Part shown: one piece after another, positions 34,952-44,558 of the stretch | How the letters are laid out: every line of letters begins with the position of its first letter | Position numbering within the stretch: position 1 is the stretch's first letter | NCBI GenBank assembly: GCA_963772965.1 | Contig: CAVYZU010000011.1 | Span: forward strand, 372,001 to 436,000 | Reading direction: 5' to 3' | DNA: 64,000 bases | From: AP-15 sp963772965 | Lineage (GTDB): Bacteria > Pseudomonadota > Alphaproteobacteria > ATCC43930 > CGMCC-115725 | The notes under the pieces: generated by a model | What the model was told of the DNA's origin: nothing | The model's input: the letters and a program-made list of their open reading frames with translations, nothing else | Databases searched by the model: none | Translations under genes and position numbers: made by a program

Positions 34952-35171
34952 CAAACCAATCCTTCCTGAAGCGCAAACGAATGTTCGAACGCTCTTCAGG
35001 CGCGTCAAAAACCGTTCTATTTTGCGCGGGCTTCCCACCGGGTTTCCCACCGAACCTGCCGCTACACGGTGGGTTTCGGTGGAATGAAAGCGTAGCAGGA
35101 CGGGTACGAAAGTGCCTGATTTCGGAACTAGCCGATACGGCGCGGTACGTGCGCACACAGGCGGCAACGCA

Positions 35172-35208
35172 TTACAAAACCGCTGCACTGCCACTGTGCT
35201 AACCCGGC
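35172..35208 (-). repeat. attachment-site direct repeat, distal copy
   Basis: 37 bases identical to the 5' half of tRNA-Thr (12008-12044), same orientation. The sequence on its left is not the tRNA 3' half, so it is not a functional tRNA. It is the far end of the island and probably the original tRNA 5' half. Confidence 0.85.
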
Positions 35209-35415
35209 ATCGTCGATGCGTGGCCGCGGCGGGGCGGCGCTTGCTCCGCGATGTTCTGTTTGCCGCTGCCGTTTGGCTTTTCGCGTTATAGCACCAGCGA
35301 AAGCGGCGTCCAGACGGAAGGCCGGGGTTCTTTGAGTTGTCGCGTTGGCAGCAGCTGCATTGCCGGCGGACCGGGCGTGCCCCGTTCTATACCAGGCGGC
35401 GATGGTGCGAGCGGC

Positions 35416-35691
35416 TCACATACAGCAACCGGCTTCGGCGGTTGCCCGTTTTACCCAATCGGAGGCTGCCACCTCGTCCGGCCCAGGAAAGCTCGGATCA
35501 TGCCGGGGGATCACGGCGCCGACGAGTTCGCGGTTGCCCGACGGGGCGCGGTGGCGGCAGGCCAAAGCGTCAGCGGCCGCGAACAGCAGCACGCAGACGA
35601 TTGCGACAACCCAGGCAGAGGCAACGATTTGCCAATCGCGACCCGATTTTTCGACGATATGCCACTGCTGCCATTCTTCGATTTCCGGCAT
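35416..35691 (-). CDS. possible small membrane protein
   Basis: 91 residues from MPEIEEWQQWHIVEKSGRDW with one hydrophobic helix (QIVASAWVVAIVCVLLFAAAD) and a polar C-terminus. The frame is open a further 195 bases upstream but that part looks non-coding. No family was recognised. Another small hypothetical gene lies upstream on the same strand. Confidence 0.35.
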   Translation of the reverse strand: MPEIEEWQQWHIVEKSGRDWQIVASAWVVAIVCVLLFAAADALACRHRAPSGNRELVGAVIPRHDPSFPGPDEVAASDWVKRATAEAGCCM

Positions 35692-35837
35692 GCGCGCATC
35701 CTGGCTTGTTGCAGCGCAACAAATAGGCACGCGATGCGCAAGCGCATCCCCACAGGGGCGTCCTGTCGCAGCGGCCCGCCCCGATTTAACCTGCGTGCAA
35801 AGGCGGACCGCCGCTCGGAACTGCGTTCGTAGCAGCG

Positions 35838-36047
35838 CTATTCGGCGCGGGCCCGCGCCATCATCCCGTGCCGGTTTTTTACGCAAGCGCGCGCAAGCCG
35901 TTCGGCCAAGCGGTCGTATTGGTCGGCGATTGTGAGCAACTCGACCCGCTCCTGCCGTCGGTCAGGCGCCTCGGCTTCTTGTCGCAAGTGAGCGGCAGTG
36001 CGGCGATACCGTCTCGCCCGTATGTCGGGCCGTTCGGTGATTTCCAT
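35838..36047 (-). CDS. small conserved hypothetical protein
   Basis: 69 residues, Arg/Ala-rich helices: RARRYRRTAAHLRQEAEAPD and VELLTIADQYDRLAERLARA. This resembles a common family of short alphaproteobacterial proteins with the pattern YR..A..LR..A......R..LL.IA.QYD.LA, of unknown role. Moderately supported by composition and pattern only. Confidence 0.5.
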   Translation of the reverse strand: MEITERPDIRARRYRRTAAHLRQEAEAPDRRQERVELLTIADQYDRLAERLARACVKNRHGMMARARAE

Positions 36048-36448
36048 TGGCGTACCGGTGCTGGTTTTTGCGCGAGGCGCATCCCTAACACCGGGTGTGC
36101 CGTGGATCTGTGAACCACATCACACTGGCGACCCACACGGCGGCCGGTGAGATGGCGAGAGCGGGAATTTCGCCGGGTGTAAGATTGCGGGCCGAACAAT
36201 GGGGCCTGATCACTAATACGAAGAGCCGCCGGATAGGACACCCGGCGGCTCCACGACCAAGGTACACTCGACTGGCCGGCTTCTATGAGACCGATTTGGC
36301 CGGCACCACCGAGATGGTGCGAGCGCGTGACAGCGAGATTTCACCAAGGTTAATTCGCCGTTAGCGATCGGCCGCACTTTGGCGAGCAGCGGCAAGCCGG
36401 GACCGCAATGAGCCGACACTCGCGGCGCGGTTCGTTTCTGAGCGTTTC
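36048..36448. other. region without a supported gene
   Basis: 401 bases with only short open frames that match nothing I recognise. No clear RNA gene or hairpin seen. Confidence 0.45.
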
Positions 36449-36788
36449 CTACAGCACAAAAATCACCTCGATTGTGAACCGCTGAGAGCCGTTCACGATC
36501 TCGACATGCGTGTAGCGGTGATGAGCGGGATCTTCCTTGTATTCGAGCGGCCAGACCCGCTCGATTTCCGGATGCGGGTTCTCTACCGGTCCAAGGGTCT
36601 CGGTCACGTCGAGCACGAGACGGGACCCGTTTTGATGATGTGCTCGCACGAGCTTGACGTCTTCGACCCGGTAGTCGCCGGTCGCTTTGCCGTTGACCGT
36701 CAGATTATGCGGCAGGCCGGGGGTTTCGATCAGCGGAAAACTCCGCCGGGTTAGTTATGGGTCGATCCATCGTATGCAACGCAGACAT
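36449..36788 (-). pseudogene. hypothetical protein, single frameshift
   Basis: An ATG at 36788 with a strong ribosome-binding site (AAAGGAGAG) begins MSALHTMDRPITNPAEF; the frame then stops early, but the next frame continues PLIETPGLPHNLTVNGKATG and DYRVEDVKLVRAHHQNGSR to the stop at 36449. An extra T in TTTT at about 36742 accounts for it: without it the gene is exactly 113 codons. No function recognised; the C-terminal HVEIVNGSQRFTIEVIFVL is mostly beta strand. Confidence 0.6.
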
Positions 36789-37365
36789 CAGTTCTCTCCT
36801 TTCAATGTAGCTCCCGCTAGATTAGCGGGCGCAACGCGAATCCATTTACGCTATTAATTGAGCGATCAGTGTGAAGTGGGTTACACCTGCCTGATAAGGC
36901 AAGTACTCTGATCCGTGGAGATCATCACAAATCTTTACTTTTCCGTCGCTAAACGGACCCTCCCTTCAGTTTATGCCGAATTTCAACCTTGAAGTGCGGC
37001 GCCGGGTTTGTGCTGGCAAGGTCGAGTGCCATCCGATCCAACATTTGTCTAAGAGTGGGCGTGGTAAACTTGGCAGGGAGCCCAGGTGCGAAAATTCGCC
37101 TATCGGGCGGACACGGCCGATACGGCGGCGCTTCGTCCCACTTCGCCAAGATATCGGATTTGGTCGCTAACAGCCGTCATAGCCGTTTTGCTGGCTGGGT
37201 GCGGGTCGGCGGGCGAGGAATGCCAGCCTGGGTCCGGATCCCGGGGGCGGTTTTTAGTGTCCGCATAATGCGTTTGAAGGCTGCATCGGTCCTTAGACCA
37301 GGGTGCATCCGTCCGCACGTTGCTCCGTTACGGACAGCTCGCGTGTTGCAATTCGGGATGGGTCG
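36789..37365. other. long intergenic region
   Basis: 577 bases before the DDN-like gene. The only candidate gene is a 60-residue lipoprotein-like frame (37086-37268). The part next to 36789 should hold the promoter of the frameshifted hypothetical gene. Confidence 0.4.
37086..37268 (+). CDS. possible small lipoprotein
   Basis: 60 residues. SLTAVIAVLLAGCGSAGEEC contains a hydrophobic stretch and an LAGC lipobox at about 36-39. However, the preceding 27 residues are long for a lipoprotein n-region and there is no clear ribosome-binding site. It may be chance. Confidence 0.25.
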   Translation: MRKFAYRADTADTAALRPTSPRYRIWSLTAVIAVLLAGCGSAGEECQPGSGSRGRFLVSA

Positions 37366-37818
37366 ATGCCCAGTGAAGCCACAAATTTTCAGCAGCCGGG
37401 TGCGGTCGAACGGTTGTTCGGGCGCGCCCTCGTTGCACTCGTGCGGATCGGCCTCGTTCGCGGCCACTTCTTTGTCCTCGAAGTGCGCGGGCGAAGGACC
37501 GGCAAGGTAATCTCGCTGCCGGTGGACCCGATCGAGATTGGCGGAAAGCGCTATCTGGTCTGCGCCCGCGGCGAGTTGAATTGGGTGCGCAATGCCCGCG
37601 CGGCCGGCGAAGTCGTGCTTGCGCGTGCGATGCGGCGCCGGCGGTTTGTCGTGCACGAGTTGCCGCCGAACCTCAGGCCGGCGATCCTCAAGGCCTATCT
37701 CGATCGCTTTGCGACGGAAGTGCAGCGCTTCTTCCCGGTGCCGAAGGGATCGCCGGTAGAAGCTTTTGATGCGTTGGCGCAGCACTACCCGGTCTTCGAG
37801 TTGCAGCCGCTGGACTAG
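37366..37818 (+). CDS. DDN-like deazaflavin-dependent nitroreductase-family protein
   Basis: 150 residues of the split-beta-barrel family that includes mycobacterial Ddn: LEVRGRRTGKVISLPVDPIE, GKRYLVCARGELNWVRNARA and AGEVVLARAMRRRRFVVHEL. Family members reduce quinones or nitro compounds with F420H2, but many relatives use other flavins, so the cofactor is uncertain. Start at 37366 (MPSEATNFQQPG) fits better than the frame start 63 bases upstream. Confidence 0.8.
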   Translation: MPSEATNFQQPGAVERLFGRALVALVRIGLVRGHFFVLEVRGRRTGKVISLPVDPIEIGGKRYLVCARGELNWVRNARAAGEVVLARAMRRRRFVVHELPPNLRPAILKAYLDRFATEVQRFFPVPKGSPVEAFDALAQHYPVFELQPLD

Positions 37819-37859
37819 GCCACATCCGCGGCCGGAGCGGCGGCGCGCTGAAGTCGTTG

Positions 37860-38123
37860 CTAGCGGCGCTCCCACGGCGGGAACAATTCCTCGGGGTCGT
37901 TGACCCAGACGAATGGAATGCCGTGCTGGTCGGCGCAATCGACGACAAACCGAAATTCCATCGCGATCGAGGTGCCGGGTTTACTCTGATCGATGGTTCG
38001 GCCGCCATGGGCAAAGCACCAACTGCCGCAGACGAGGTCGAGTTCGTCGGGGCTGCGATGCACCTTGAACTCGATATACGCCGCGCCGCCGGCTTCGCTC
38101 AATTCGTCGATAACCGCAACCAC
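37860..38123 (-). CDS. hypothetical protein
   Basis: 87 residues with a mixed alpha/beta look (FRFVVDCADQHGIPFVWVND). No family recognised. The composition fits a real gene, and it lies 64 bases downstream of the CoxL-like gene on the same strand, convergent with the DDN-like gene. Confidence 0.5.
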   Translation of the reverse strand: MVAVIDELSEAGGAAYIEFKVHRSPDELDLVCGSWCFAHGGRTIDQSKPGTSIAMEFRFVVDCADQHGIPFVWVNDPEELFPPWERR

Positions 38124-38187
38124 AGCCCTTTTCTCCCTCTTCGTCCGAATTATTCACTGACTGTCTGGATTTAGGCACCGACCCTGC

Positions 38188-40557
38188 TCAGCCCTGTCGC
38201 ATAGCCTGGAGCAAGTGTTCCGGTCTGACCGGGGTGGCGTTGACCTCGACCCCAAACGGGGCGAGCGCATCGCATACCGCGTTGGCGATCGCCGCCGGGG
38301 GGGCGACCGCGCCGCCTTCGCCGACACCCTTGACGCCGAGCGGGTTGAGCGGCGACGGCGAATGCTGATGAACGATCTTGAACGACGGGATGTCGGTCGC
38401 GGCCGGCAGCGCGTAATCCATCAACGAGCCTGACAATAGCTGCCCGTCCGCATCGTAGGCGATCGCCTCGCAAATGATGCCGCCGAGCCCCTGGGCCGCA
38501 CCACCCATGATCTGGCCCTCGACCAAGAGCGGGTTGACGACTGTGCCGCAATCATGCGCGACCGCGTAATCGTCGATCGCGACGCGGCCGGTCTCGGCAT
38601 CGACCTCGACGATCGCGACGTGCACAGCATAGCTCCAGGTCACAGTTTCCGGCTGCCAATAGCAGGTCTCTTCGAGACCGGCCTCGACCCCCGGCGGTCG
38701 GGTGATTTCCCAGCCGGGGCGCGCGGCGGCCGCCACTTGCGCCAGACTCACTTGGGCGCCTGGCACGCCGACCACGCCGACGCCACCGCCACCCGATACC
38801 GGGCGCAATTCGAGATCGGCCGGCGCGCACTCGAGCAGATGCGAGGCAATCGCGAATACTTTTTCGCGCAGCCGGCCGCTGGCGACATGCATCGCTGCGG
38901 ACGCGGTGACCGTGCTGCGGCTTGCCATGGTGCCAAAGCCGATCGCGATCGCCGCGGTGTCGGCAAAGGTCAGCATGACGTCCTCGGGGGCGACCTTCCA
39001 AAGATCGGCCACAACCTGTGAGAAGATCGTCTCCATGCCCTGGCCCTGCGGTGCGGCGCCACAGCTGACATAGATCTTGCCCGACGGATCGACCCGGACA
39101 AAGGCGCTCTCGAACGGGCCTACCCCAGTGCCCTCGATGTAAAAGCCGAGGCCGAGGCCGAGATGACGGCCCTCGGCGCGCGCCCTCTGCTGCCGCTCGC
39201 GAAAAGCCGCCAGACCGCCGACCGCATCGAGCGCCTTTGCGAGCGCGCCTGGATAGTCGCCGCTGTCATAGACGATCGGCTCGCCGTCGCGGTAAGGGAT
39301 GCCGACCCGGTACGGCATCTCCTCGGCGCGGATCATATTGCGGCGACGCACTTCGGCCGGTTCGAGGCCCAGCGACCGCGCGACCAGATCGATTGTCCGC
39401 TCCATCGCGAACGCCGCTTCCGGACGGCCGGCGCCGCGATAAGGCGCGTTCGGGACCTTGTTGGTGACGACGATTTTTCCCGCGGCGGCCAGGTTCTCGA
39501 TTTTGTAGGGGCCGGTCAGGTGGACGGCAGTGTTGTACGCGACCCCCGACCCGATCGGGTTCCATGCGCCGCAATCGACGATGTAGGCGTCACGCAACGC
39601 CAGGATACGGCCATCATCGTCGAACGCGACTTCGACATCGTGCCATTGGTCGCGCGAGTGGGTGGCGCTCATCATATGCTCGCGCCGCTCCTCGATCCAG
39701 CGCACCGGGCGACCAAGACGGCGGGCAAGAAACGTGACCAGCAGGTCTTCCGGGTAGACATGGCCCTTACCGCCAAACCCGCCGCCGACATCAAGGGCGA
39801 TACATCGCACCCGCGCCTCGGGCAAGCCAAGCAGGGCCGCGGCTTCGCGCCGTACCCAATGCACGACCTGGGTCGACGACCAGATCGTCATCTGATCGGC
39901 GCGCGGATCGTATTGGGCAACGACACCGCGACACTCCATCGGCACCGCGGCATAGCGATGATGATAAAAGCGGCGCCCGAGTCGATGCGGCGCCGCCGCA
40001 AACGCGCTATCAACATCGCCGCGGCCGACCGAGAATTCGCCGATCAGATTGGTGCCGAACCGGTCGTGGACTATCGGGCTGTCCGACCGCAGCGCCATCT
40101 CCGGATCGACCACCGCCGGCAATTCTTCGAGATCAATCTCGACCTGTTCGGCGGCGTCCTCGGCCTGATGACGGGTTTCGGCGACGATGATCGCGATCGC
40201 CTCGCCGACATGGCGCACCTTGTCGTGCGCCAAGAGTGGCTCTTGCGGGTTCAAGAATTTGTGCTGGATCACCGTTGCCCATTTGCTCGGCATCGAGATC
40301 TGACCTTCGGGCACCGGTGGCAGTAATTGCAGCAGATCGGCGCCGTTCAGCGCGTAGGCGACACCCGGCATCGTGCGGGTTCGGGTCAGGTCGACCGAGC
40401 GGATCCGAGCGTGCGCGACTTGGCTGCGCACCACGACGGCGTGCAGCATCCGCGGCAAGACGAGATCGGCGATGAACTGGCCGTGCCCGGTCAATAGGCG
40501 GCGGTCTTCGCGTCGCAACAGCGATCGCCCGACGTAGGGAGGCGCGATTTGGTTCAT
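38188..40557 (-). CDS. CoxL-like molybdenum hydroxylase large subunit
   Basis: 789 residues of the xanthine oxidase/CO dehydrogenase large-subunit family, binding the molybdopterin cytosine dinucleotide cofactor. It begins YVGRSLLRREDRRLLTGHGQ, has GGGFGGKGHVYPED, the active-site loop APYRGAGRPEA (the form-II AYRGAGR type, not the CO-oxidising AYRCSFR loop), CGAAPQGQGMET, and the catalytic Glu in VKGVGEGG. Form II enzymes have mostly unknown substrates. The usual FAD (CoxM) and iron-sulfur (CoxS) subunit genes are not next to it. Confidence 0.9.
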   Translation of the reverse strand: MNQIAPPYVGRSLLRREDRRLLTGHGQFIADLVLPRMLHAVVVRSQVAHARIRSVDLTRTRTMPGVAYALNGADLLQLLPPVPEGQISMPSKWATVIQHKFLNPQEPLLAHDKVRHVGEAIAIIVAETRHQAEDAAEQVEIDLEELPAVVDPEMALRSDSPIVHDRFGTNLIGEFSVGRGDVDSAFAAAPHRLGRRFYHHRYAAVPMECRGVVAQYDPRADQMTIWSSTQVVHWVRREAAALLGLPEARVRCIALDVGGGFGGKGHVYPEDLLVTFLARRLGRPVRWIEERREHMMSATHSRDQWHDVEVAFDDDGRILALRDAYIVDCGAWNPIGSGVAYNTAVHLTGPYKIENLAAAGKIVVTNKVPNAPYRGAGRPEAAFAMERTIDLVARSLGLEPAEVRRRNMIRAEEMPYRVGIPYRDGEPIVYDSGDYPGALAKALDAVGGLAAFRERQQRARAEGRHLGLGLGFYIEGTGVGPFESAFVRVDPSGKIYVSCGAAPQGQGMETIFSQVVADLWKVAPEDVMLTFADTAAIAIGFGTMASRSTVTASAAMHVASGRLREKVFAIASHLLECAPADLELRPVSGGGGVGVVGVPGAQVSLAQVAAAARPGWEITRPPGVEAGLEETCYWQPETVTWSYAVHVAIVEVDAETGRVAIDDYAVAHDCGTVVNPLLVEGQIMGGAAQGLGGIICEAIAYDADGQLLSGSLMDYALPAATDIPSFKIVHQHSPSPLNPLGVKGVGEGGAVAPPAAIANAVCDALAPFGVEVNATPVRPEHLLQAMRQG

Positions 40558-40624
40558 GGGTGTGGTCCTCGCGAGCCCGGAATTGTGCGGGAAGTCTCAA
40601 GCAAGGTCCAGGCCGCCAGGGGGG

Positions 40625-41470
40625 CTATCGCGGCATGGTGCTGCGGGCGAGTTCGTAGAGCGCAACCGCGGCGGCGTTCGATACATTGAGCGTCGGCTGG
40701 GCGGGCGAGGTCGGCAGCCGCGCAAGGTGATCGCAATGCTCGCGCACGAGCCGGCGCATGCCACCGCCCTCCGAGCCGAGAACGAGGACGGCGCGTGCGC
40801 CGAGGTCGATGTCGGCAAGCGCCCGGTCGGCGGTTTCATCGAGGCCGCAGATCCAGAAACCGTGCTCTTTCAGCCGTGCGAGGGCGCGCGCCAAATTGAC
40901 CGCGCGAATCAGCGGTATGCGATCGACCGCACCCGAGGCGGCTTTGGCAAGCGCCCCGGTGACCGGCGGCGCACCGTGGGCGGCGATCAAGACCCCGCGG
41001 GCATCAAAGGCCGCCGCCGAGCGCAAAACCGCCCCGACATTTTGCGGATCGCTGACCTGATCGAGTGCGATTATGACGGATCGCCCGGAAGCGGTCTCGA
41101 CCTCGCGCAATAGGCCGTCGAGATCGGGTTCGGGTAACGGCTCGACTTCAAGGGCCACCCCTTGATGCACCGCACCGGGTGGCAACAGCGCCGAAAAGGC
41201 GTCGCGATCGAGAATGTCGAGTGCCGCGCCGTCCCCGCGGTGTTCAGCGACCGCCGCGGCGAGCATTTGCTGTGCCTTTGCCTCCTGTCCGATCAGCACG
41301 GCAAGCCGGCGCCAGCGCCGCTCGGGATTGGCGAGCGCCGCGATGACCGTGTGCCGTCCGTAAAGCCAGCGCTCGCCCCCGCTGCGCGAGGCCCGGCCCG
41401 ATGCCGCCCCCGGCGGACGATGACGGTGCGACGGGTTTCGGCTCTGGCGCGGAGTTCCCTGGGTGTGCAT
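40625..41470 (-). CDS. rlmB: 23S rRNA guanosine-2'-O-methyltransferase (TrmH/SpoU family)
   Basis: 281 residues. N-terminal substrate-binding part (RWLYGRHTVIAALANPERRW) and a SPOUT knot domain: VIIALDQVSDPQNVGAVLRS, LVLGSEGGGMRRL and LNVSNAAAVALYEL. RlmB methylates G2251 in the 23S rRNA P-loop. The Arg-rich first 45 residues are an extension. Start at 41470 (MHTQGTPRQS) is the last ATG before the conserved part; the frame is open 90 bases upstream. It is divergent from the tRNA-Tyr gene. Confidence 0.88.
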   Translation of the reverse strand: MHTQGTPRQSRNPSHRHRPPGAASGRASRSGGERWLYGRHTVIAALANPERRWRRLAVLIGQEAKAQQMLAAAVAEHRGDGAALDILDRDAFSALLPPGAVHQGVALEVEPLPEPDLDGLLREVETASGRSVIIALDQVSDPQNVGAVLRSAAAFDARGVLIAAHGAPPVTGALAKAASGAVDRIPLIRAVNLARALARLKEHGFWICGLDETADRALADIDLGARAVLVLGSEGGGMRRLVREHCDHLARLPTSPAQPTLNVSNAAAVALYELARSTMPR

Positions 41471-41553
41471 ATATAATCCTGCTTCGGTTGCACCATTTGA
41501 TCGATCTGCCGCCGTCGAACCCGGCTCGAAAACCGCGGGACGGCATAGCGCGA

Positions 41554-41582
41554 TTGACAAGATCGGTCGGACACCTTATCAG
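41554..41582 (+). promoter_or_regulatory. sigma70-type promoter for the tRNA-Tyr/tRNA-Gly/tuf unit
   Basis: TTGACA at 41554-41559 is a perfect -35 box, followed by a 17-base spacer and TATCAG at 41577-41582 as the -10. The expected start point lies about 25 bases before the tRNA-Tyr gene. Confidence 0.6.
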
Positions 41583-41615
41583 CAGCAAATTCCGCCGCGG
41601 GCGGCATGCGACCGC

Positions 41616-41701
41616 GGAGGGGTTGCCGAGTGGTTAAAGGCAGCAGACTGTAAATCTGCCGACGTACGTCTTCGTTGGTTCGAATCCAACCCCCTCCACC
41701 A
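41616..41701 (+). tRNA. tRNA-Tyr (anticodon GTA)
   Basis: 86 nt with encoded CCA. Acceptor GGAGGGG/CCCCTCC pairs fully; the long variable arm is typical of Tyr; anticodon loop CTGTAAA gives GTA. Confidence 0.96.
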
Positions 41702-41793
41702 TCGCTTGGGTGCCAGGCTGCGGGCGACAGGTGGCCGAGGCGGATCAGCCAACAGGCGATGGAGGCAGGATCGGATCGGCGGGTGTCGAGCGG

Positions 41794-41870
<77 letters not shown>

Positions 41871-41919
41871 GCCCGCGCGTCGGGCATTGTGATTTCATAC
41901 TGACGGAAAGCGGCAAACG

Positions 41920-43110
<1,191 letters not shown>

Positions 43111-43198
43111 CCCGGGCGGCTTATCCGGTGGTCGCCCCGCGCGGAGGAGAAGGGTGCGCAATCCGCAAAAGGTCAGAAGCCGCCGACGGCGCCCGTCT

Positions 43199-43274
43199 AG
43201 GAGTGTAGCTCAATTGGTAGAGCACCGGTCTCCAAAACCGGGGGTTGGGGGTTCGAGCCCCTCCACTCCTGCCA
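43199..43274 (+). tRNA. tRNA-Trp (anticodon CCA)
   Basis: 76 nt with encoded CCA. Acceptor AGGAGTG/CACTCCT; anticodon stem CCGGT/ACCGG with loop CTCCAAA, anticodon CCA. Lies between tuf and secE, as in many bacteria. Confidence 0.96.
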
Positions 43275-43357
43275 TCGGGTGGCTGTCGGGCGGTGCTGGG
43301 ATTGAGGCAGCCCAACCCCTATATAACTGACTATGCGTTCTGAATTCGTTCAATCAG

Positions 43358-43564
43358 ATGATGGTTATGGTGAAAACCAGCCCGGTCAAATTCTTTGAGG
43401 AGGTGCGGCAGGAGGTCTCCCGCGTCACTTGGCCCACCCGCAAGGAGACGACAGTCACCACTGCGATGGTCCTGCTGATGGTGTTCGTCGCCGCCGGATT
43501 TTTCTTTCTCGTCGATCAAGTGTGCGCGGCCGGGGTGCGCCTGGTCTTCGGGCTCGGGAGCTGA
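43358..43564 (+). CDS. secE: preprotein translocase subunit SecE
   Basis: Up to 68 residues. KFFEEVRQEVSRVTWPTRKE is the conserved cytoplasmic segment, then a single membrane helix (AMVLLMVFVAAGFFFLVDQV). Part of the SecYEG channel. Starts at 43358, 43361 or 43367 are possible; all give a normal single-helix SecE. nusG follows 12 bases later. Confidence 0.93.
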   Translation: MMVMVKTSPVKFFEEVRQEVSRVTWPTRKETTVTTAMVLLMVFVAAGFFFLVDQVCAAGVRLVFGLGS

Positions 43565-43576
43565 CAGGCGGATACG

Positions 43577-44107
43577 ATGACCAACCGCTGGTATGTGATC
43601 CACGTTTATTCGGGCTTCGAAAAGAAGGTCGCCGCCTCGATCCGCGAGCAGGCCGAACAGAAAGGCATGGCCGAAAGGTTCGAGCAAATCTTGGTGCCAA
43701 CCGAGGAGGTGGTCGAGGTCAAGCGTGGCGCCAAGGTCAGTTCGGAGCGCAAATTCTTTCCCGGCTACGTTCTGATCAAGATGGATATGGATGACGAGAC
43801 TTGGCACCTCGTCAAGAATACCGCGAAGGTGACTGGGTTTCTCGGCGGCCGCGGGCGGCCATCACCGATCAGCGAGCACGAAGCGGCGCGGATCATGCAC
43901 CAGGTGCAGGAAGGGATCGAGCGGCCGAAGCCGTCGATCACCTTTGAGGTCGGCGAGCAGGTCCGGGTTTCGGACGGGCCGTTCACCTCGTTCAACGGTC
44001 TGGTCGAGGAGGTTGACGAGGAAAAGGCCCGGCTCAAGGTTGCGGTTTCGATCTTTGGCCGCGCCACCCCGGTCGAGCTCGAATATTCGCAAGTCGAGAA
44101 GGTTTGA
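43577..44107 (+). CDS. nusG: transcription termination/antitermination factor NusG
   Basis: 176 residues. NGN domain (RWYVIHVYSGFEKKVAASIR, KFFPGYVLIKMDMDDETWHL) and C-terminal KOW domain (VGEQVRVSDGPFTSFNGLVE). Binds RNA polymerase and links it to Rho or the ribosome. Full-length, between secE and rplK. Confidence 0.96.
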   Translation: MTNRWYVIHVYSGFEKKVAASIREQAEQKGMAERFEQILVPTEEVVEVKRGAKVSSERKFFPGYVLIKMDMDDETWHLVKNTAKVTGFLGGRGRPSPISEHEAARIMHQVQEGIERPKPSITFEVGEQVRVSDGPFTSFNGLVEEVDEEKARLKVAVSIFGRATPVELEYSQVEKV

Positions 44108-44120
44108 TCAGAGATAATCG

Positions 44121-44552
44121 ATGGCAAAAAAAATCGCCGGCATCATCAAACTGCAGGTCCCGGCCGGCAAGGCTAACCCGTCGCCGCCGATCGGCCCGGC
44201 ATTGGGTCAGCGCGGGCTCAACATCATGGAGTTCTGCAAGGCGTTCAATGCCGCGACCCAGAACCTCGAACCGGGCATGCCGATCCCGGTCGTGATCACC
44301 GCCTTTGGCGACCGCTCGTTCACGTTTGTGACAAAGAGCCCGCCCAACAGCTATTTTTTGAAGAAGGCGGCGGGCATCGAGAAGGGCTCGCAGACCACCG
44401 GCAAGGGCAACGCGGTCGGTCGGGTCACGATGGATCAGATCCGCGAGATCGCGGAGAAGAAGATGCAAGACCTTAATGCCAAAGATGTTGAGGGTGCTTG
44501 CCGCATGCTGGTCGGCTCGGCGCGCTCGATGGGCCTCGAAGTCGTGGAGTAA
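44121..44552 (+). CDS. rplK: 50S ribosomal protein L11
   Basis: 143 residues. KLQVPAGKANPSPPIGPALG and MDQIREIAEKKMQDLNAKDV are diagnostic. Part of the GTPase-associated centre; binding site for thiopeptide antibiotics with 23S rRNA. Six bases before rplA. Confidence 0.97.
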   Translation: MAKKIAGIIKLQVPAGKANPSPPIGPALGQRGLNIMEFCKAFNAATQNLEPGMPIPVVITAFGDRSFTFVTKSPPNSYFLKKAAGIEKGSQTTGKGNAVGRVTMDQIREIAEKKMQDLNAKDVEGACRMLVGSARSMGLEVVE

Positions 44553-44558
44553 CTGATC

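Larger units (their letters stand above)
12008..35208. mobile_element. tRNA-Thr-associated integrated genomic island (about 23.2 kb)
   Basis: Bounded by the 37-bp direct repeats of the tRNA-Thr 5' half. A tyrosine integrase lies next to the tRNA, followed by an excisionase-type gene and a Toprim/DUF3987 module, the usual core of non-phage alphaproteobacterial islands. Cargo includes hydrolases and a sensor kinase cluster. The right end is full of broken transposases. No conjugation or phage structural genes were seen, so it is probably not self-transmissible or needs a helper. The boundaries are read directly; island status is inferred from them. Confidence 0.8.

Noticed and set aside
35172..35208. 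A second tRNA-Thr gene
   Set aside because: Only the 5' half is present; the sequence beyond the anticodon loop cannot form the remaining arms, so it is an attachment-site copy.
37086..37268. Confident call of a new lipoprotein
   Set aside because: The LAGC motif is present but the start is poor and the frame is short; kept only as a low-confidence feature.
39163..40326. 387-residue plus-strand frame over the CoxL-like gene
   Set aside because: Antisense shadow; all conserved motifs are on the minus strand.
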